Origin: Brienomyrus brachyistius
Lineage: Eukaryota; Chordata; Actinopteri; Osteoglossiformes; Mormyridae
Direction of reading: 5' to 3'
Length of the DNA stretch: 64,000 nt
NCBI RefSeq assembly: GCF_023856365.1
Contig: NC_064554.1
Coordinates: forward strand, 6,439,001 to 6,503,000
A model generated the notes under the pieces. The model searched no databases, was not told the DNA's origin, and saw only the letters and a program-made list of their open reading frames with translations. Made by a program: the position numbers and the translations under genes. Positions 26,068-39,013 of this stretch are shown here, piece by piece (the stretch's first letter is position 1; every line of letters begins with the position of its first letter).

Positions 26068-29000
26068 TTATTTCGTGGACAGAATGAGGGCTACAATGAG
26101 ACCATAGAGCCCCAGAACTTCAGCAAAGATCAGGATGAGGATCATGCCAACGAAGAGGCGCGGCTGCTGTGCAGTGCCGCGAACTCCGGCGTCTCCCACG
26201 ATGCCGATGGCGAATCCGGCGGCCAGGCCGCTCAGTCCCACGCTCAATCCTGCTCCCAGGTGCAGGAAACTCCTGGGGAGTAATGCGGGAAAAGGAAAAT
26301 TAAGGGATAAGTCTCTCCTATAACCTCTGAAGGTTTATATACACCATCAGCACAATCAAGGCAACTCAAGGTGTTACCAAGGATCATTGGCAAAGAACGA
26401 GACCTACTTGAAAAGGGTGACGTTCTCAGACAGGTTGTTGGCGATCAGTACTGCGACCACCAGACCGTAGATGGCAATGATACCTGCCATGACCACGGGG
26501 ATGATGGACTTCATGATCAGCTCTGGCCTCATCACTGACATGGCAGCGATGCCAGTGCCGCTCTTGGCTGTGCCATAAGCTGCACCTAGAGCTGAGGACA
26601 GAAGAGAAATCGATGAGCAAAAGGCTGTGTATAGAAAGCAGCATACAAACAGCACCGGAGGAGTCACAACTATAGCAGGTCCAATGAACTGGAACCAATG
26701 AACTAGTCTGTTTCACTCAACGAGCCTACTAAGGGTAGGTGAGAAGTGAAACCACCCGGGAGGATAAATATGTGGACACTTGCAACCTTCCTCAGACTCA
26801 AGAAGCTGCTTGGATGAGCAGTGAAACGTTTCTACCTTAAAAGAGAGAAGTCCGGTTGCCATGACTTAAGCACCAGACAGTTTCACCTGGATGACCATGC
26901 AGAAGTCAGTTCACATAGCCTGCGTATCTGCCAGCTCCAGTCAGAGTACTGTTGCAATAACTAGGTATTAAAAACAGTAATTGCTTCTAACAGCTGAAGA
27001 AAAAGTGAATGTAGACTCAAGGTATACTTAGTGCTCTTCTGTTTAAGGACAGATGAATGTTGAATGAATGAATTGACTTGTCAAGTAGCTGTTAGAACCA
27101 CAGCGTTACCTCACCAGAATTCCCCCTTACATACAACATACATGTTCTGCCTAAAAAACGGACACACATGCTACCACAATCCAGAATACGGACAGTGATT
27201 CAGCCACCCTTTCTTAGCCATACATCTACAAGAGCAAGGTCATCAAACCACAAACACTCAGCTAAAGCTGTCATGTGTGTATTTCACAACTGCATGTGTC
27301 AATAGCGGTTTCAGTTCCCACTCTTCCTTTGGGAAAACCACCAAAGACAAAAAGCTAACGGTGGCAGTTTTGTGGTGGCACTGCATCAGTGGCATGGAGA
27401 ATTAACTCGCCCTTCTCTGCAAACAGCAGGACACAGCAAAGACTAGGACATTCCACTGACCACCAACCACTTACAACAACTGAGAGGATACTCTGACCGC
27501 GTAATGGTTTAACGGACAGTTCCAACAAAAACAGTGTCAAGCAAGCAGTCAATAAAAGCCAACGAAATTCCAACAAACAACCAGTGTGTCGCCTGCAGAA
27601 AGAAATGTGTATGATCTTCCTTACAATTATCACAGAGGCAGAATTTCATTTCAGACTCCAAAAACCATCATTTCGCTACAGCCCTGAATCACTAAAGGAA
27701 ACTGTCCAAAAATGAAACCAACTCCAGTCACAAGTACTAAACATCAAACAATATACAGAAAGCACTACACATTATATGTAGCATCAAAAATTCCACCCTC
27801 ACGGTATGGTGTCCTCTCCGGTCAAGAAGGTCTGCATGCATCAGGGAAACCAAGAATTACGCTGAAGTTTCTTTTTTTTTTTTTATCTCTTGTCAGTCAT
27901 CCTTGGCAAACGGGTCTTAGAAGAGATGACGGAAAATCTACCAGCTACACTGGGCAGCAGTGATATCAAACTGTTCCTGCAGAGTGTGATCACACTGATA
28001 ATAGCTAAGACTATTTCAGTCTGCGAGGAAAAAGACAATGGGGAAGCGCTTTTACACATTTATCAAGAAACCCTTATAGATAGATACCAAAAAAAAAAAT
28101 TAAAAATGATAGACAATGGGGCATTCATTCAACATGCTACCGAGAAAGTCAACTAACTTCCTCCAACATAATTAACTTCCTCCAACACAATTATGTTGCC
28201 TTAACGTCATGCCAGCAACTGTGGCTATATTCACGGTGAGCACATATGGATAGTAAAACAGCCGGAACTATCAAAAAGGTAAATTTCATAAATAGTAATA
28301 GAATGTTCGACTGCTAAAACAACCGTAGCCTTTTCTATGTCTGACAGCTGATGTTCATATGGGCGAAAAACTGTGAAACTGCAAAGGAAGAACTGCTATT
28401 GGAACATAAAATTAAAGCAGGAACCAAGAACAGCTGCAGGTATTAAAATGGAAATGGATTACTTAAAAACAAGCATCTTATGCTTTAGAGAATGTAAATG
28501 AATGGGATGAGGACACCGGGGTGAGCACATCATCTAACAATGGACAGCAAAGAAAAAACTGTCTACCAGGAAAGAATGCTGCCAGAAGCAAACACCTCAT
28601 AATAAAGTCTTTTAAAATATACTGGGGGACAGTGAATTTAAGATTCCTGTGGTCTTGGTTCCTCTCGTATTTTAAATAGTGCGTATAAATAAAATGGCAA
28701 TATCTAATAGATAAATATTTTTCTTTTCGCAAGGCGGTAAGTCAGTTACACTCAGAACCACCACATCGACCCAATTTGACCTGGCTAACAATGAGCATCG
28801 CCACACTCAGTTTTGTTAATTATTTCACATTAAACAAAGAAACGAGGAACCTAGTCCGAAACGTTACTCCGACAGACGAAAACTGGACACCTGATATCCA
28901 GGCAGCTAGTCGCCTAGGTTGGCAGAGGACGCTCTCTGTGGGTAGTTATATTACCTAACCAGACGACCAGAGTCAAGAGCCAGGGAAAAGCAGACAATGC

Positions 29001-29385
29001 ATGAATATGGAATATTTATCACAAGGAAGAAGAAGACATATATAAATATAATTTGCAGGTAAAAAATACAAATGCACAGCGAAGAGAACGATGCACGCAG
29101 GCGGCCTACAATCTAACACAAAACCCCAAATCACACAAAGATTAAAGCCTACGCGTAACAGAGACCCGGTTACCGACAGCACGGACACACCATCTCCCAA
29201 ACGACATCATCCTAACGTCACACAACGGTCCTGCACATTCTGCTGTCATGCGGCGAAGGCCGTTTAAAGGCCATTTCCCCGCTGAAGCGAGGCGGATACG
29301 GCGCTCGGTTACCGCTGAACACCATGGCTGCGGAGGCGCCCATCACCCCGAAGAACGGCGAGTACTCGGGGCTCGTGGAGGACAT
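26068..29385 (-). CDS. atp6v0c: V-type proton ATPase 16 kDa proteolipid subunit c
   Basis: Forms the rotating c-ring of the V0 sector that moves protons into lysosomes, endosomes and secretory vesicles. Exons 29313-29385, 26408-26591 and 26068-26272 total 462 nt and 153 residues. The protein has four transmembrane helices in two homologous halves: [60 protein letters not shown] and [20 protein letters not shown]. Glu137 in FAEVLG is the proton-carrying residue. The first exon starts [13 protein letters not shown]. The 2.7-kb first intron is AT-rich and holds no other gene. Codons are strongly conserved. The gene is divergent from amdhd2 and carries a CLEAR-like box about 200 bp upstream of the ATG. 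Confidence 0.98.
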
Positions 29386-29580
29386 TCTCTCTCGTTGGGT
29401 ATAAAAAACAAACAGCCTTCAAAAAACGGCCACGTTCAGACTGTATTACAGTACTCTTAACGCGGAGGCAATGTCTTTCGCAGGGTACTGATATTCTTTA
29501 AAATAACAGTAAGAGCGAATCTCCCCTCCTGTCTTCTAGCGAGTACCGGCAGACCTGAGGAAAATGGCGGGTCGTCAAAA

Positions 29581-29590
29581 GTCACCTGAC
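29581..29590. promoter_or_regulatory. CLEAR-like E-box upstream of atp6v0c
   Basis: GTCACCTGAC differs by one base from the palindromic CLEAR element GTCACGTGAC bound by TFEB/TFE3. It lies about 196 bp upstream of the atp6v0c ATG, next to AAAATGGCGGG, a YY1-like motif. V-ATPase genes are established TFEB targets; function here is inferred. Confidence 0.5.
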
Positions 29591-31400
29591 GCCTATTCGG
29601 ATCGACCCACCCATCTTCTGTAGGGGTAATAAAAAAATATCTATAAGATTTTATACATTTAATATTATCAGTTTTATGTTTTTGAACATATACCAATAAA
29701 TAAATATTTATAGAGGAGAATATAATTTTCTTATTTTTTTATATTTTATAACCCCTGAATTACAGAGATGTTGGTTTATCCCGCCGCATGCTGTCAAAGT
29801 GGGGTCTCCTTTTAGGATCTTGATAATAAAAAGCAATACGTATAAAATTCACGTTGTAATATAGTACCGATTAATGGATATGGTGGTTTTAGGCGAATGC
29901 AGCGCCGTTAACTTACACATAATATATGTACATTTATTAGATGCACGATGGCCCATATACTATTTTTTCCATAATTGTATGCTTTTGCAGATTAGGTCTT
30001 TATGGGCGTATTCAGATGGTTGCTTGTTTGAGTCCTATGGCTAGCGGAATACCCTATGTTAGATCCTTGAGTAAGGCCTTAACCCTCAGGGGTGACATAC
30101 TGTGCTCTAACCCCAAACGTTGTTCTCACATAGGAGAACAAGATGGGATATACACAAACTAAATAACAAATAAAAATATGATGATCATCGCTGTCGTCTT
30201 CATAGCACCCTGGAATGAGCTTTGACTTGGATTGAGTATATTTACTTGTGTTTATGAACATCTCCTTATGACTGATACTAATGGAGCTACTCTCTGTCGA
30301 AGATCATAGCCCAGACCAGCCACAAATCAGCACTCTCCTGTAGTAACTCATCTTCATTTACTCACTCAAGTTCCAAAGTTTTATTTGTCACAAATGCAGT
30401 TATACCCAGTGCAATGTGTGAAATGCATGGTTGCCTAGCCCCAGACTGTAAACAGAAGGCATAAGTGTAGGGGACAGGTCATAACCTATTAACAAAGATT
30501 AATAATTAAATAATAATCTCAGTCCCTCAACTTCTCTTCACTCATTTTTTTCACTTATTTCCACTGATATTCATCTGCTTCCTTGTGGCAAGGAGATGGC
30601 TGAATAAAATATCCTTCATCACAGATGGGAGCCATCTAAAAGTGCAGGGAAGGTCACTGGGTGAGGACCTTAAATGAAACTTGCATCAAAGTATGACTAA
30701 ACAACAGCATCTGTGACAGTGGCCAGCCATCTATTCATGGCTCTTATTAGATTAGACCTCAAAGTCAGAGTGTCAGCCTCAAAGAACTGTTTTTTTAAAT
30801 TGTACTTTATACATAAGCTCTAGCTTGTGTCATATGATTGATCTTTAAATCATTTCAGCTGTATTGCTTGTTCTTCATCAAATGAATAAATATTAATGCG
30901 ATAAATTTTATTAAAAATATAGAAAGAGTCTGATATGGGGGCGACTCAACTTTTTAAATGCAAACTTTTTTTTTTTTGGGGGGGGGGGGGAGGGGGGGTG
31001 AATGAAGCCAAATTAAATACTGGGGGGTTCATGTCTCCCCCTGACTTTTTCACCCCTGCTATGCAGAATTCCAGTTCCACTCAGTTTAGTACTATGGATA
31101 GTGAACCAAAGACTCCAGCATTGCATGGCTAAAATATCAATTCCACTTTCTGATTAGATAAATTCTTCATTACCTTCCACCCCTCTGCCATGTTGCTATG
31201 GACATCTGATGCCTCTTCAGCTAATGGGGTGTGGAAATGGTGAGCAATGCAGCGTCAGACTCCAGGCCCTTTCAGTGTCCTCTGTGACACATTCAGACGC
31301 ATCCATGGAAACTACACCTGCGAGAATCACTGTTAGGGTTTGTGTCATAGGAACTTTTACAGCCCTGGAATTCTTTAACACCTGAGTAATATGTATATAT

Positions 31401-31465
31401 GAGAGAGAGAGTGAGAGAGAGAGAGAGAGAGAGAGACAAAGAGAGAGACGAAGAGAGAGACGAAG

Positions 31466-31552
<87 letters not shown>
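31401..31552 (+). repeat. (GA)n then (GATA)n microsatellite
   Basis: A GA-rich tract with a few CAAA/CGAA interruptions (31401-31464) runs into about 22 uninterrupted GATA units (31465-31552). It is likely to be length-polymorphic. Confidence 0.95.
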
Positions 31553-32669
31553 AGCTGAGAAGTTGAAAGGAGACAGACCCACAGGCAGAGCAAAACATAT
31601 GTTTATGTAGAGCCAGATATGTGACTGTGCACTAACTCTTAAGAGTTCTTAACATTTCAGAGAATGAGTGTGATCCCAAATAGGATAACTGATTACATAC
31701 AATGGATGGATGAACGATCTATATCCTGTTACTTAAATCTGAGAGAGTGGGAAGTTGACTTAGGGTATAATTCACAGTTTCACAGTGAATCCAGACTTTC
31801 ACTTCTGTCATTCAGCTGGTCATGTGAGATTCCAGATCAAAGAAAAACCATTTTGTAACACTTTGTAGCTGCAGCATTGCCAAGTCCAATCCAAAACATC
31901 TAAGTAATGCATTTATCTTTCTCCACAGACTCCCAGCGGTATCAGTTTACCTTTCCATTCATTCCTGAGTTAAGACTTGTGACAAATGTACCCATTCAGT
32001 AACCTCACTCTGGGTCACATGACATATAAACACTTGCATAAATATGCGAGATGCATTAGAGCATGTTCATTGCAGTAGCATTTGGTGTCCAGTTAGCACT
32101 TGCTGGCACACCTAATGCTATCAGAGTGGAGAAAGGAGAACCATGGCTGAGTAGAATGATTGGTAACTTCATGAGGCTCTCAGACATGCATTTGTGCTGG
32201 ACTACTGTGCTCTGTTCACTGGTAATGCTCTCACTGCCAGTGGTCTTACTCATCACTGACACTCTAAGCAGAAAGAAAATGCTCAACCTTCATGACATAG
32301 GACTGCATATTGACTGTCACTTTTTCAAGCTGATCTTGTAGTCCCAGAGGTGTCAACTTTAAAAACTAAACCTAAAGATAAGCAACAAAGTTCAATGCCA
32401 TAATTTGTAAGGTATGGAAGTTTGGGGTGTGTGTATGAAACTAAACTAACCGCACTGATTCCTTCAAGAGTGAATTAAATGTTGCTGTCCACAACCAAGT
32501 CACCATATTTTTCACCAACCATAGGTATAATTTAGCATATAATTATATGTAATATATAATAACATATACAATATATATGTAATATATAATGACATATACA
32601 GGTTGATTGTAATATACAATTGGAATCTTTAGAAAATATAGTTACATTAATAAAACAATCAATTAAATA

Positions 32670-32900
32670 AATAATAATAATGTCAGCTATCTGGCGTGAG
32701 ATTTTCAATTCGAGACAAGTCTGCACACTCATTTACACTCATTTTTATTACCTTATATTTTTTAATAAGGTACGTTTAATATCTTATAAAGTCTGTAGAG
32801 TGTGCAAAATACCCCAATGCTTCTGATGCCGCTAATTTTAGGTTTGTAATGGATTAATACAGATTTGCCGTAAGATTTCTAGCCTAAGTGTGCGATTATC
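32670..32900 (+). repeat. unclassified dispersed repeat, copy 2
   Basis: Second copy of the 23790-24020 repeat, in the same orientation, with GAGATTTTCAATTCGAGAC, AATACCCCAATGCTT, GCTAATTTTAGGTTTG and ACAGATTTGCCGTAAGATTT in order. Confidence 0.65.
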
Positions 32901-33170
32901 CTCCCTAGTGGTAATAAGAAGGTATTCCGCTACTTCTTTTGTATTGCGGATGAAAATTATGGCAATTGTTGTCGCTAGATGGCGGGGTGTATCCTGTATT
33001 ATACAACACATACCAGGTGTTTTTAAAATCGAAATGCTCATAAGCGTTATTTCTTATTTTAGTACTTGTATGACTTGTAAATGTTTTTTGAGAGGTTTAT
33101 TAAAAGTTCGTGCACTGAGGGACCGCAGTAGGTTTTCCGGAATGTGTCCTGTCAGCTGACAGCAGGACGC

Positions 33171-33180
33171 GTCACATGAC
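33171..33180. promoter_or_regulatory. CLEAR-like E-box upstream of amdhd2
   Basis: GTCACATGAC, one base from the CLEAR palindrome, lies 515 bp upstream of the amdhd2 ATG in a short CpG-containing stretch (GGACGCGTCACATGACAC). A TFEB-type role is inferred from the motif and the lysosome-linked product. Confidence 0.4.
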
Positions 33181-33694
33181 ACAGAAGTTCAGTCGCAAAG
33201 CAAGTGCGGAAAGCAGCAGGACGCCGTTCTCCGGTGGGTCTTCTTTGGTGCTATTTGCATGCTGTTTTTTAATTTCAGTGAACGATTATCATATGAACTG
33301 TTTATAAAACAAGCGTTTTTACAGAGAATGAAAGTTGGCGAGGAAAAAAAATCTGAGGACACGTCGATCTGGTTACATATAACTGTTTTTGATAGTTTGG
33401 ATGTGCTCACACCCATGGACTATGTCCCACAATAAAGGATATAAGATATCGTTGAGCTTTGCGCAAAGGTCAACGTCAGTCACAATGCAAGCGGTAGATC
33501 TTTGCCGTATTCATGTTTTTTTGTGTGTGTAATGTTAGATTTTCATTGATATGTTCTTTACGCACTTTATTCCCCCTTAATTCATAGAGGTACCTCAGGT
33601 TTGAAGCTTTCCTTGAGTACAGGAGCTAATGCAGTATAATTGAATTTCGCTTTTCACTTTATTTTGAAGTATTTGTTGGTCCAACCTGGGAAGG

Positions 33695-36408
33695 ATGCCA
33701 TCTAACAAGTCTGTTTCTGAAGAGCCGATCACACAGTTCGTTAACTGCAGAATCCTGAGGGGCCACCAGCTGCAGAGGTACATGCCATGACAGCCAAGGA
33801 TTAATGATGATAACGGGAAATGATATTTCTGGCCTGGTTTTCCCTTATGGACCAACACTGAGCCATGCTGACTGCGCTCTCGTCTTCCCTAGGGAGGACC
33901 TGTGGGTTCGAGAAGGGAAAATCCTAAATCCAGAAAAGCTGTTCTTTGATGAGGAAGGCTATGCAGATCACCAGGTGGACTGTGAGGGCAAAATACTTGC
34001 CCCAGGTTTCATTGATGTTCAGATCAATGGTGAGATATTTCATCCATCCATATATTTTCAGTAATCGTACATTTAAGGCAGGGTTTCAGGAAATCTAGGG
34101 TCCATTCCAAAATACACAAGGCAGGGAGCACCTTGTACAAGATGGATTTAGTGATATTGGTTCCAGCAATGCCAGGTACTAATGCTTGCAATGATCTTCA
34201 CCTGTAGGTGGCTATGGAGTTGATTTCTCACAAGGATGTGATGTCCGTGGCGGCGTGGCCTTGTTGTCCAAGCGGCTCTTGGAGCATGGTGTGACCTCCT
34301 TCTGCCCCACAGTGGTGACCTCCCCACCTCACATCTATCACAAGGTTCCTCTTATGTCTTTAAAATACTACCTTGCTTGTGAGCAGTGTAGCTCCTAAAG
34401 GCAGGCGTTGAATCTGTCTTTGGCTTCTGTTTGTTCAGGTCCTCCCAGAGATGGAAATTCATGATGGAGGAGCTGAAGGAGCAGGGGTCTTGGGTAAGAA
34501 AATCTGGACATATTGCAGAGGTGGAAAGTTCAGGTTCAGAAAGTACAAATCAAGAGCAAGATTTTGTTTGCACCAGTTGAGTATAAAGAGTTAGTTACAG
34601 AGCATAGAAACAAAATCTTGGTCTCGATTTGTACTTTATGGACCTGAACGTTCCATCTTTGACAGATTGACAGACCAGAACATTGCTGATGTGCCCATTG
34701 AAATCCATGGTATCATTCTCATCATTAGATGCAGTTCCTCTCTTTCTCCTCATCTCCCATCCTCTGGTTACCAGCCCGTCGTGTCTCTGCTAAGTCTCCC
34801 CCGATTGTGTCTCATGGGCAGGCGTTCATCTGGAAGGCCCGTTCATCAGCAGGGAGAAGCGGGGAGCCCACCCAGAGCACTGCTTACGCGGCTTCCAGCA
34901 GGGGAGTCTCTCAGACTTACTAGAGGTCTACGGCAGCCTGGACAATGTGTCCATAGTCACGCTGGCACCAGAGCTTCCGGGCAGCCTGACTGTAATCCAA
35001 GAATTGGTGAAGAGGGGGGTGACTGTGTCTCTGGGTATGTCCGTCACCTTCACAGACAGGTGTGAGTATCCTTTTCCTGTGAATATGTCCCTTATGTCCC
35101 TTACTATCCTATAGGGCATTCAGTGGCAGACCTGTCCCAGGCAGAACAGGCTGTCCAGCAGGGGGCAACCTTCATCACGCACCTCTTCAATGCCATGCTT
35201 CCGGTGAGTGCGCGGACTGTCCCCGTGCGCATGGGCTGTCTTGCCATAAGCTGCGCTGACCATGCTCTTCTCTATTCTTAGTTTCATCATCGGGATCCTG
35301 GCATTGTGGGGCTCTTGACAAGTGATCAACTTCCACCAGATTGCACAGTTTTTTACGGGATGATTGCGGATGGCATTCACACGAATCCTGCCGCCCTTCG
35401 AATAGCCCATCGTGCTCACCCTTCAGGTGAAGGCTATAGAGACAGGCCCAGCTGTGGTACCGTTGTACCTGCTGTCTGTAGCTCCTTGCTGTGGTACCGT
35501 CGTATCAGCTGTTGGTTGATGTTCCTGTTCCTGTGTGCCAGGCTTGGTGCTGGTGACAGATGCCATCACAGCCATGGGGTTGCCCCCAGGACATCACACC
35601 CTCGGCCAGCAGCACATCCAGATCGACGGGCTGCATGCTTATGTTGCAGGTTTGCAGTGTAGTTCTTGTAATAGGGGGCAGTGTTTGGCACCGTGAGTTA
35701 AGGACTCCGTGTCCGTGATTAGAAGGTCGGTTCAAATCTCGCAACTGCCAGGGTGATGCCACCATCGTGTCCTTAAGCAAAGCCCTTAACCCCCAACTGC
35801 TGCAGGGGACTCGCACTGACCCTTGTCTCTGCCTCTCAGCTATACATTGTTTTGGGCTAAAGTGTGGGCTGGATAAATAAAATGTAATGTTCTCTACTAG
35901 TGCATCACTACAGGTCTGTCTGTCCTGTACATTCAGGTACCAACATCCTGTGTGGGAGCATCGCCACCATGGACATGTGCGTCAGACACTTCCAACAGGC
36001 CTCTGGTGGGTCTTCACTGTCGGCCCCTGGCCCTCTGCCCTAACCCTAACCCCAACCCCAACCCCTAAGGCTGCAGACAGCCCTCTTACTGAGTCCTGCT
36101 CCCGGTTCAGGATGCTCAGTGGAAGCTGCACTGGAGGCTGCCTCTCTACATCCAGCCCAGCTGCTGGGGATCAGTGAACATAAAGGCACCCTGGACTATG
36201 GCTCAGATGCAGGTGGGTGATGGCGAAGGGTTCACCACCATTAATGCTGAGAATGCTGGGATACCCACTGGGAATGAGGTTGTTCTGCTGGGAAGACATC
36301 CTCACCTCTGTTCTTCCATATCTCTCTGTGACAGACTTTGTCCTACTGGATGATTCCTTGAATGTGAAAGCTACCTACATAGGTGGAGAAGAGGTTTGGC
36401 GGAAGTGA
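33695..36408 (+). CDS. amdhd2: N-acetylglucosamine-6-phosphate deacetylase
   Basis: Removes acetyl from GlcNAc-6-phosphate, feeding lysosome-derived amino sugar back to glucosamine-6-P and restraining the hexosamine pathway. Eleven exons: 33695-33777, 33893-34029, 34208-34344, 34439-34493, 34822-35034, 35115-35203, 35282-35426, 35542-35649, 35937-36005, 36111-36212, 36335-36408; 1212 nt, 403 residues (human about 409). The amidohydrolase barrel shows metal ligands Glu142 (HLEGPF), His210 (GHSVADL) and His231 (THLFNAM), the substrate loop [14 protein letters not shown], and the catalytic Asp293 ([11 protein letters not shown]). The start [19 protein letters not shown] is the first in-frame ATG before the conserved FTNCRIL-like strand. 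Exon 3 uses a weak donor (AAG|GTTCCT). Complete and unbroken. Confidence 0.97.
35690..35885 (+). repeat. tRNA-derived SINE in amdhd2 intron 8
   Basis: GGTTCAAATCTCGC resembles a Pol III B box. The body has the CCTTAAGCAAAGCCCTTAACC and CAACTGCTGCAGGGG motifs common in fish SINEs, and it ends in GGATAAATAAAATG. No gene content. Confidence 0.65.
36040..36070 (+). repeat. telomere-like CCCTAACCC tract in amdhd2 intron 9
   Basis: About five CCCTAA/CCCCAA units lie 40 bp before the acceptor of exon 36111-36212. It is short and variant, so not a telomere. Confidence 0.6.
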
Positions 36409-39013
36409 TGTCATTTCCTGTTTCCCATGATGACCACAGCAGTTCTGCAGTGCAGCTGAATGAGCTCAGCTTGTTGTGGTGCCGCTCCTCTCCGCAAAGC
36501 AGGACACAGGGAACATGTCACACAGGACCCTCCACAGCCCACAGAACAGTGTCTTCAGAGAGGCAGCCACTGTAAATCCTGATACAGCTCCTCTTTAAAA
36601 GCACGCCTTTTTTATCTGTGTTCCACTTTGGATATGTGTCCTGTTAGATTTGATTCCTGTTCTGCCCTGGTGATGAGTGTTTTCACATCATGGTGTCTCC
36701 ACACAGCCTTCACAAAAACTGGAAGATAGTCTCTCTCTGGATTATCTGGAATAGTTGCATTTTGTAGCTATACATGATTTTGTAGCTGTGCCTTATATTC
36801 TACATGTGAATAATGTGCCACCATAAATTCTGTAATTCATTTAAAATTTTTAGTATTCAGACTATAATACAACCAAACAAATAACTGAGTGAGGCTTGTT
36901 TATTGTAAATCCGAGTCCAGAGTTGTTTAAACACCGGGGAATCTCTACCTCAGAGCTACCCATACAACTACCCAGTAACTATGTTTTGACTGAGGATGTA
37001 AGTTTTAAATGGTGTTTCCGGTTGCCATGTGTCAGTCCAGTGGCGTGGATTTCGGGATACCAGCTCAGCATTTGACAGGACGGGAAGCAGGGAATCCAAG
37101 CGCAGTGTCTTGATAGTTACAGGTCAGGTGTTGTGTTACATACGTCAGTAACATATCAGTTACCAAATGACCCTAATCGATAAGCGGCCCTGTGCTGGCA
37201 GTAACTGGCTGGTCCCATGTGTCTCCGCATGTCTGCCTGCCGCTTCCTGCCAGTCCAGGTTTTACACGCTGGTCACTTCAGTTCTTTGTTCTTATTCAGA
37301 TTTAAATAATGTTGCAATAAATTTTAATATATGCTCCTTTTTTGGTGCTGTGGCTCATACCTGCAGGGCTGGGGCTTTGAATCCCACCAGAACCAGTGGT
37401 CATACTAATATCTGACGTTCACAGCCCCCACGATGGGCTCTGGTCTGAAGTGGCTTCATTCCCTGACCACTGGTGCCCCCTAGTGTGCAACAGGAAACAC
37501 TGCATAAACATGTATGCTTACTGTGTGGTGACTCAGCGATGCAAAAATCCCTATAAAAATACCCGCAAGAACCAAGCAAAGGCTACGCAGATGCTTCCCA
37601 GGTGCCAACGTGGTGATCATCCAGGACCTTCTTGGTGTCCTTATCACGTTGCTCTCCAAGGACCTGCCATTTGCTCAGCTGTAGGCTGATGGATGTGCCC
37701 CTCCTCCTGCCTGCAGTGTGCTTTGGCACACGTCTGTATTGATCAAACAGCTGCTCATTAAAGCCTTTGTTTTCCTGTCTATGAAGACCTTTATGTAGAG
37801 ATGATCCCTTTCATAATACAGTTTAACCAGTTACGTTTCTTAAATGTGTGCATGTATTATTTATGTACCATTTACTTAGCCAACACCTTTGTCTGGGTCA
37901 GGGTCAGCCAGTGTCCAATGAGCAAATGGGGTTAGAAGCCTTGAGAGTCCAATGACAATATTATTCTCAGCCGCTGGATTTGAACCCACAACCTTCTGGA
38001 CATTGGCATTAACCCACTGAGGTACATGCTGCCCCAAAGCTGATGCTTGGTATTGCCCGCCCAGCTGAATTGTGGAAAATTTTCATGATCACTACCTCAC
38101 TATTAGTGAGAGTTATTTATACTTTGCATGGTAGCGTCTCCCTGCAGTCTGAAGCAGTAACGTGCCCCTGGGCCAATAAGACGTGGCTTCCAGCTGGACT
38201 GCAGGAGGGACCGGCAGTCAGCAAGTGATGTGCATGATCCCTCCTGTTAGGGCGTGTGTATAGCAGGGGGAAGTTAGGCCTAAGTAATTACATTTTCATT
38301 TCAATTATGATTCCAATGATCATCACAACAAAATAATCGAGATAAAATTATCATCGTGTCACATTCTGCTTCACATTCCATCTTGTGTAATGAATCCAGA
38401 ACACACCTTTCCAGCCCTATGTTGTGTCTCAGTTTATTTATATTTAGAGTTAAAGAATATCCACTGTTAGAAATATAACTTCAGTAAATGCACAATATTT
38501 CCAGTTAATGAGTAATCACGATTAACGATCTCAATACTGACCAAAATAGTCGTGACTTTTGCCATAACTGAGCGCCCCAATGGAAATGCGTCTTTTGACC
38601 ATGTGTGCGCTGCCTTTCCCTCACCGCCCTGTCCATCATATGGTTCTGGAATTGTGTGCTGAGCACCACTCCTCAGAATATGTATGTTTTTTTGTTTTGT
38701 TTTTTTATTTCTGTTTCACAATTTTTTTGTTTGACAAAAGTAGAACCTAAGTTCTCTCTCAGACTGCTGGTAATGCAAACGAATCGCTCCGATTTTTCAT
38801 TTCTTTGCTGTTTTACTACTTTTGATCACAGCAAGAACTTAACATTTCTCCAGCTTACTTACTACTATTTCTGTAGTTCAATGTGTTGAAGAAAAAGTAT
38901 AGAAGTAAAACCAAAAGCATTTAATATCAATTGCCAGTAGATTCTTTTCGTCACTCATTGGTATTAATTATCATTGAAGTGTCCTCCGACTGAGGCAATC
39001 CCCAGGCAAAATG
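36409..39013. other. amdhd2-jmjd8 convergent 3' region
   Basis: The 3' UTRs of two convergent genes with no extra gene. Plus-strand AATAAA at 37316-37321 may end amdhd2. Minus-strand AATAAA at 38704-38709 or ATTAAA near 38920 may end jmjd8. A SINE-like segment occupies about 37860-38040. Confidence 0.6.
37860..38040 (-). repeat. SINE-like element
   Basis: CCGCTGGATTTGAACCCACAACCTTCTGG is the reverse complement of a Pol III B-box region of common fish tRNA-SINEs (given here only as a landmark near 37971-38000). ATTTACTTAGCCAACACCTTTGTC marks the other end. Length and order fit a single old insertion. Confidence 0.6.

Larger units (their letters stand above)
29600..33170. other. atp6v0c-amdhd2 divergent intergenic region
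   Basis: No gene is recognised. It contains a T-run/G-run/TGG stretch near 30967-31000, GA and GATA microsatellites (31401-31552), AT-rich partial duplications near 32535-32600 (TATATGTAATATATAAT) and a dispersed repeat at 32670-32900. Open frames across the GATA tract are repeat artefacts. Confidence 0.6.

Noticed and set aside
29319..29402. Plus-strand peptide [15 protein letters not shown] as a possible first exon
   Set aside because: It is the antisense of atp6v0c exon 1, which reads [18 protein letters not shown] on the minus strand and splices in phase to the next exon.
36040..36070. Interstitial telomere as a chromosome-fusion scar
   Set aside because: Only about five variant units, inside an amdhd2 intron; a similar short tract at 11919-11950 suggests simple-sequence noise.
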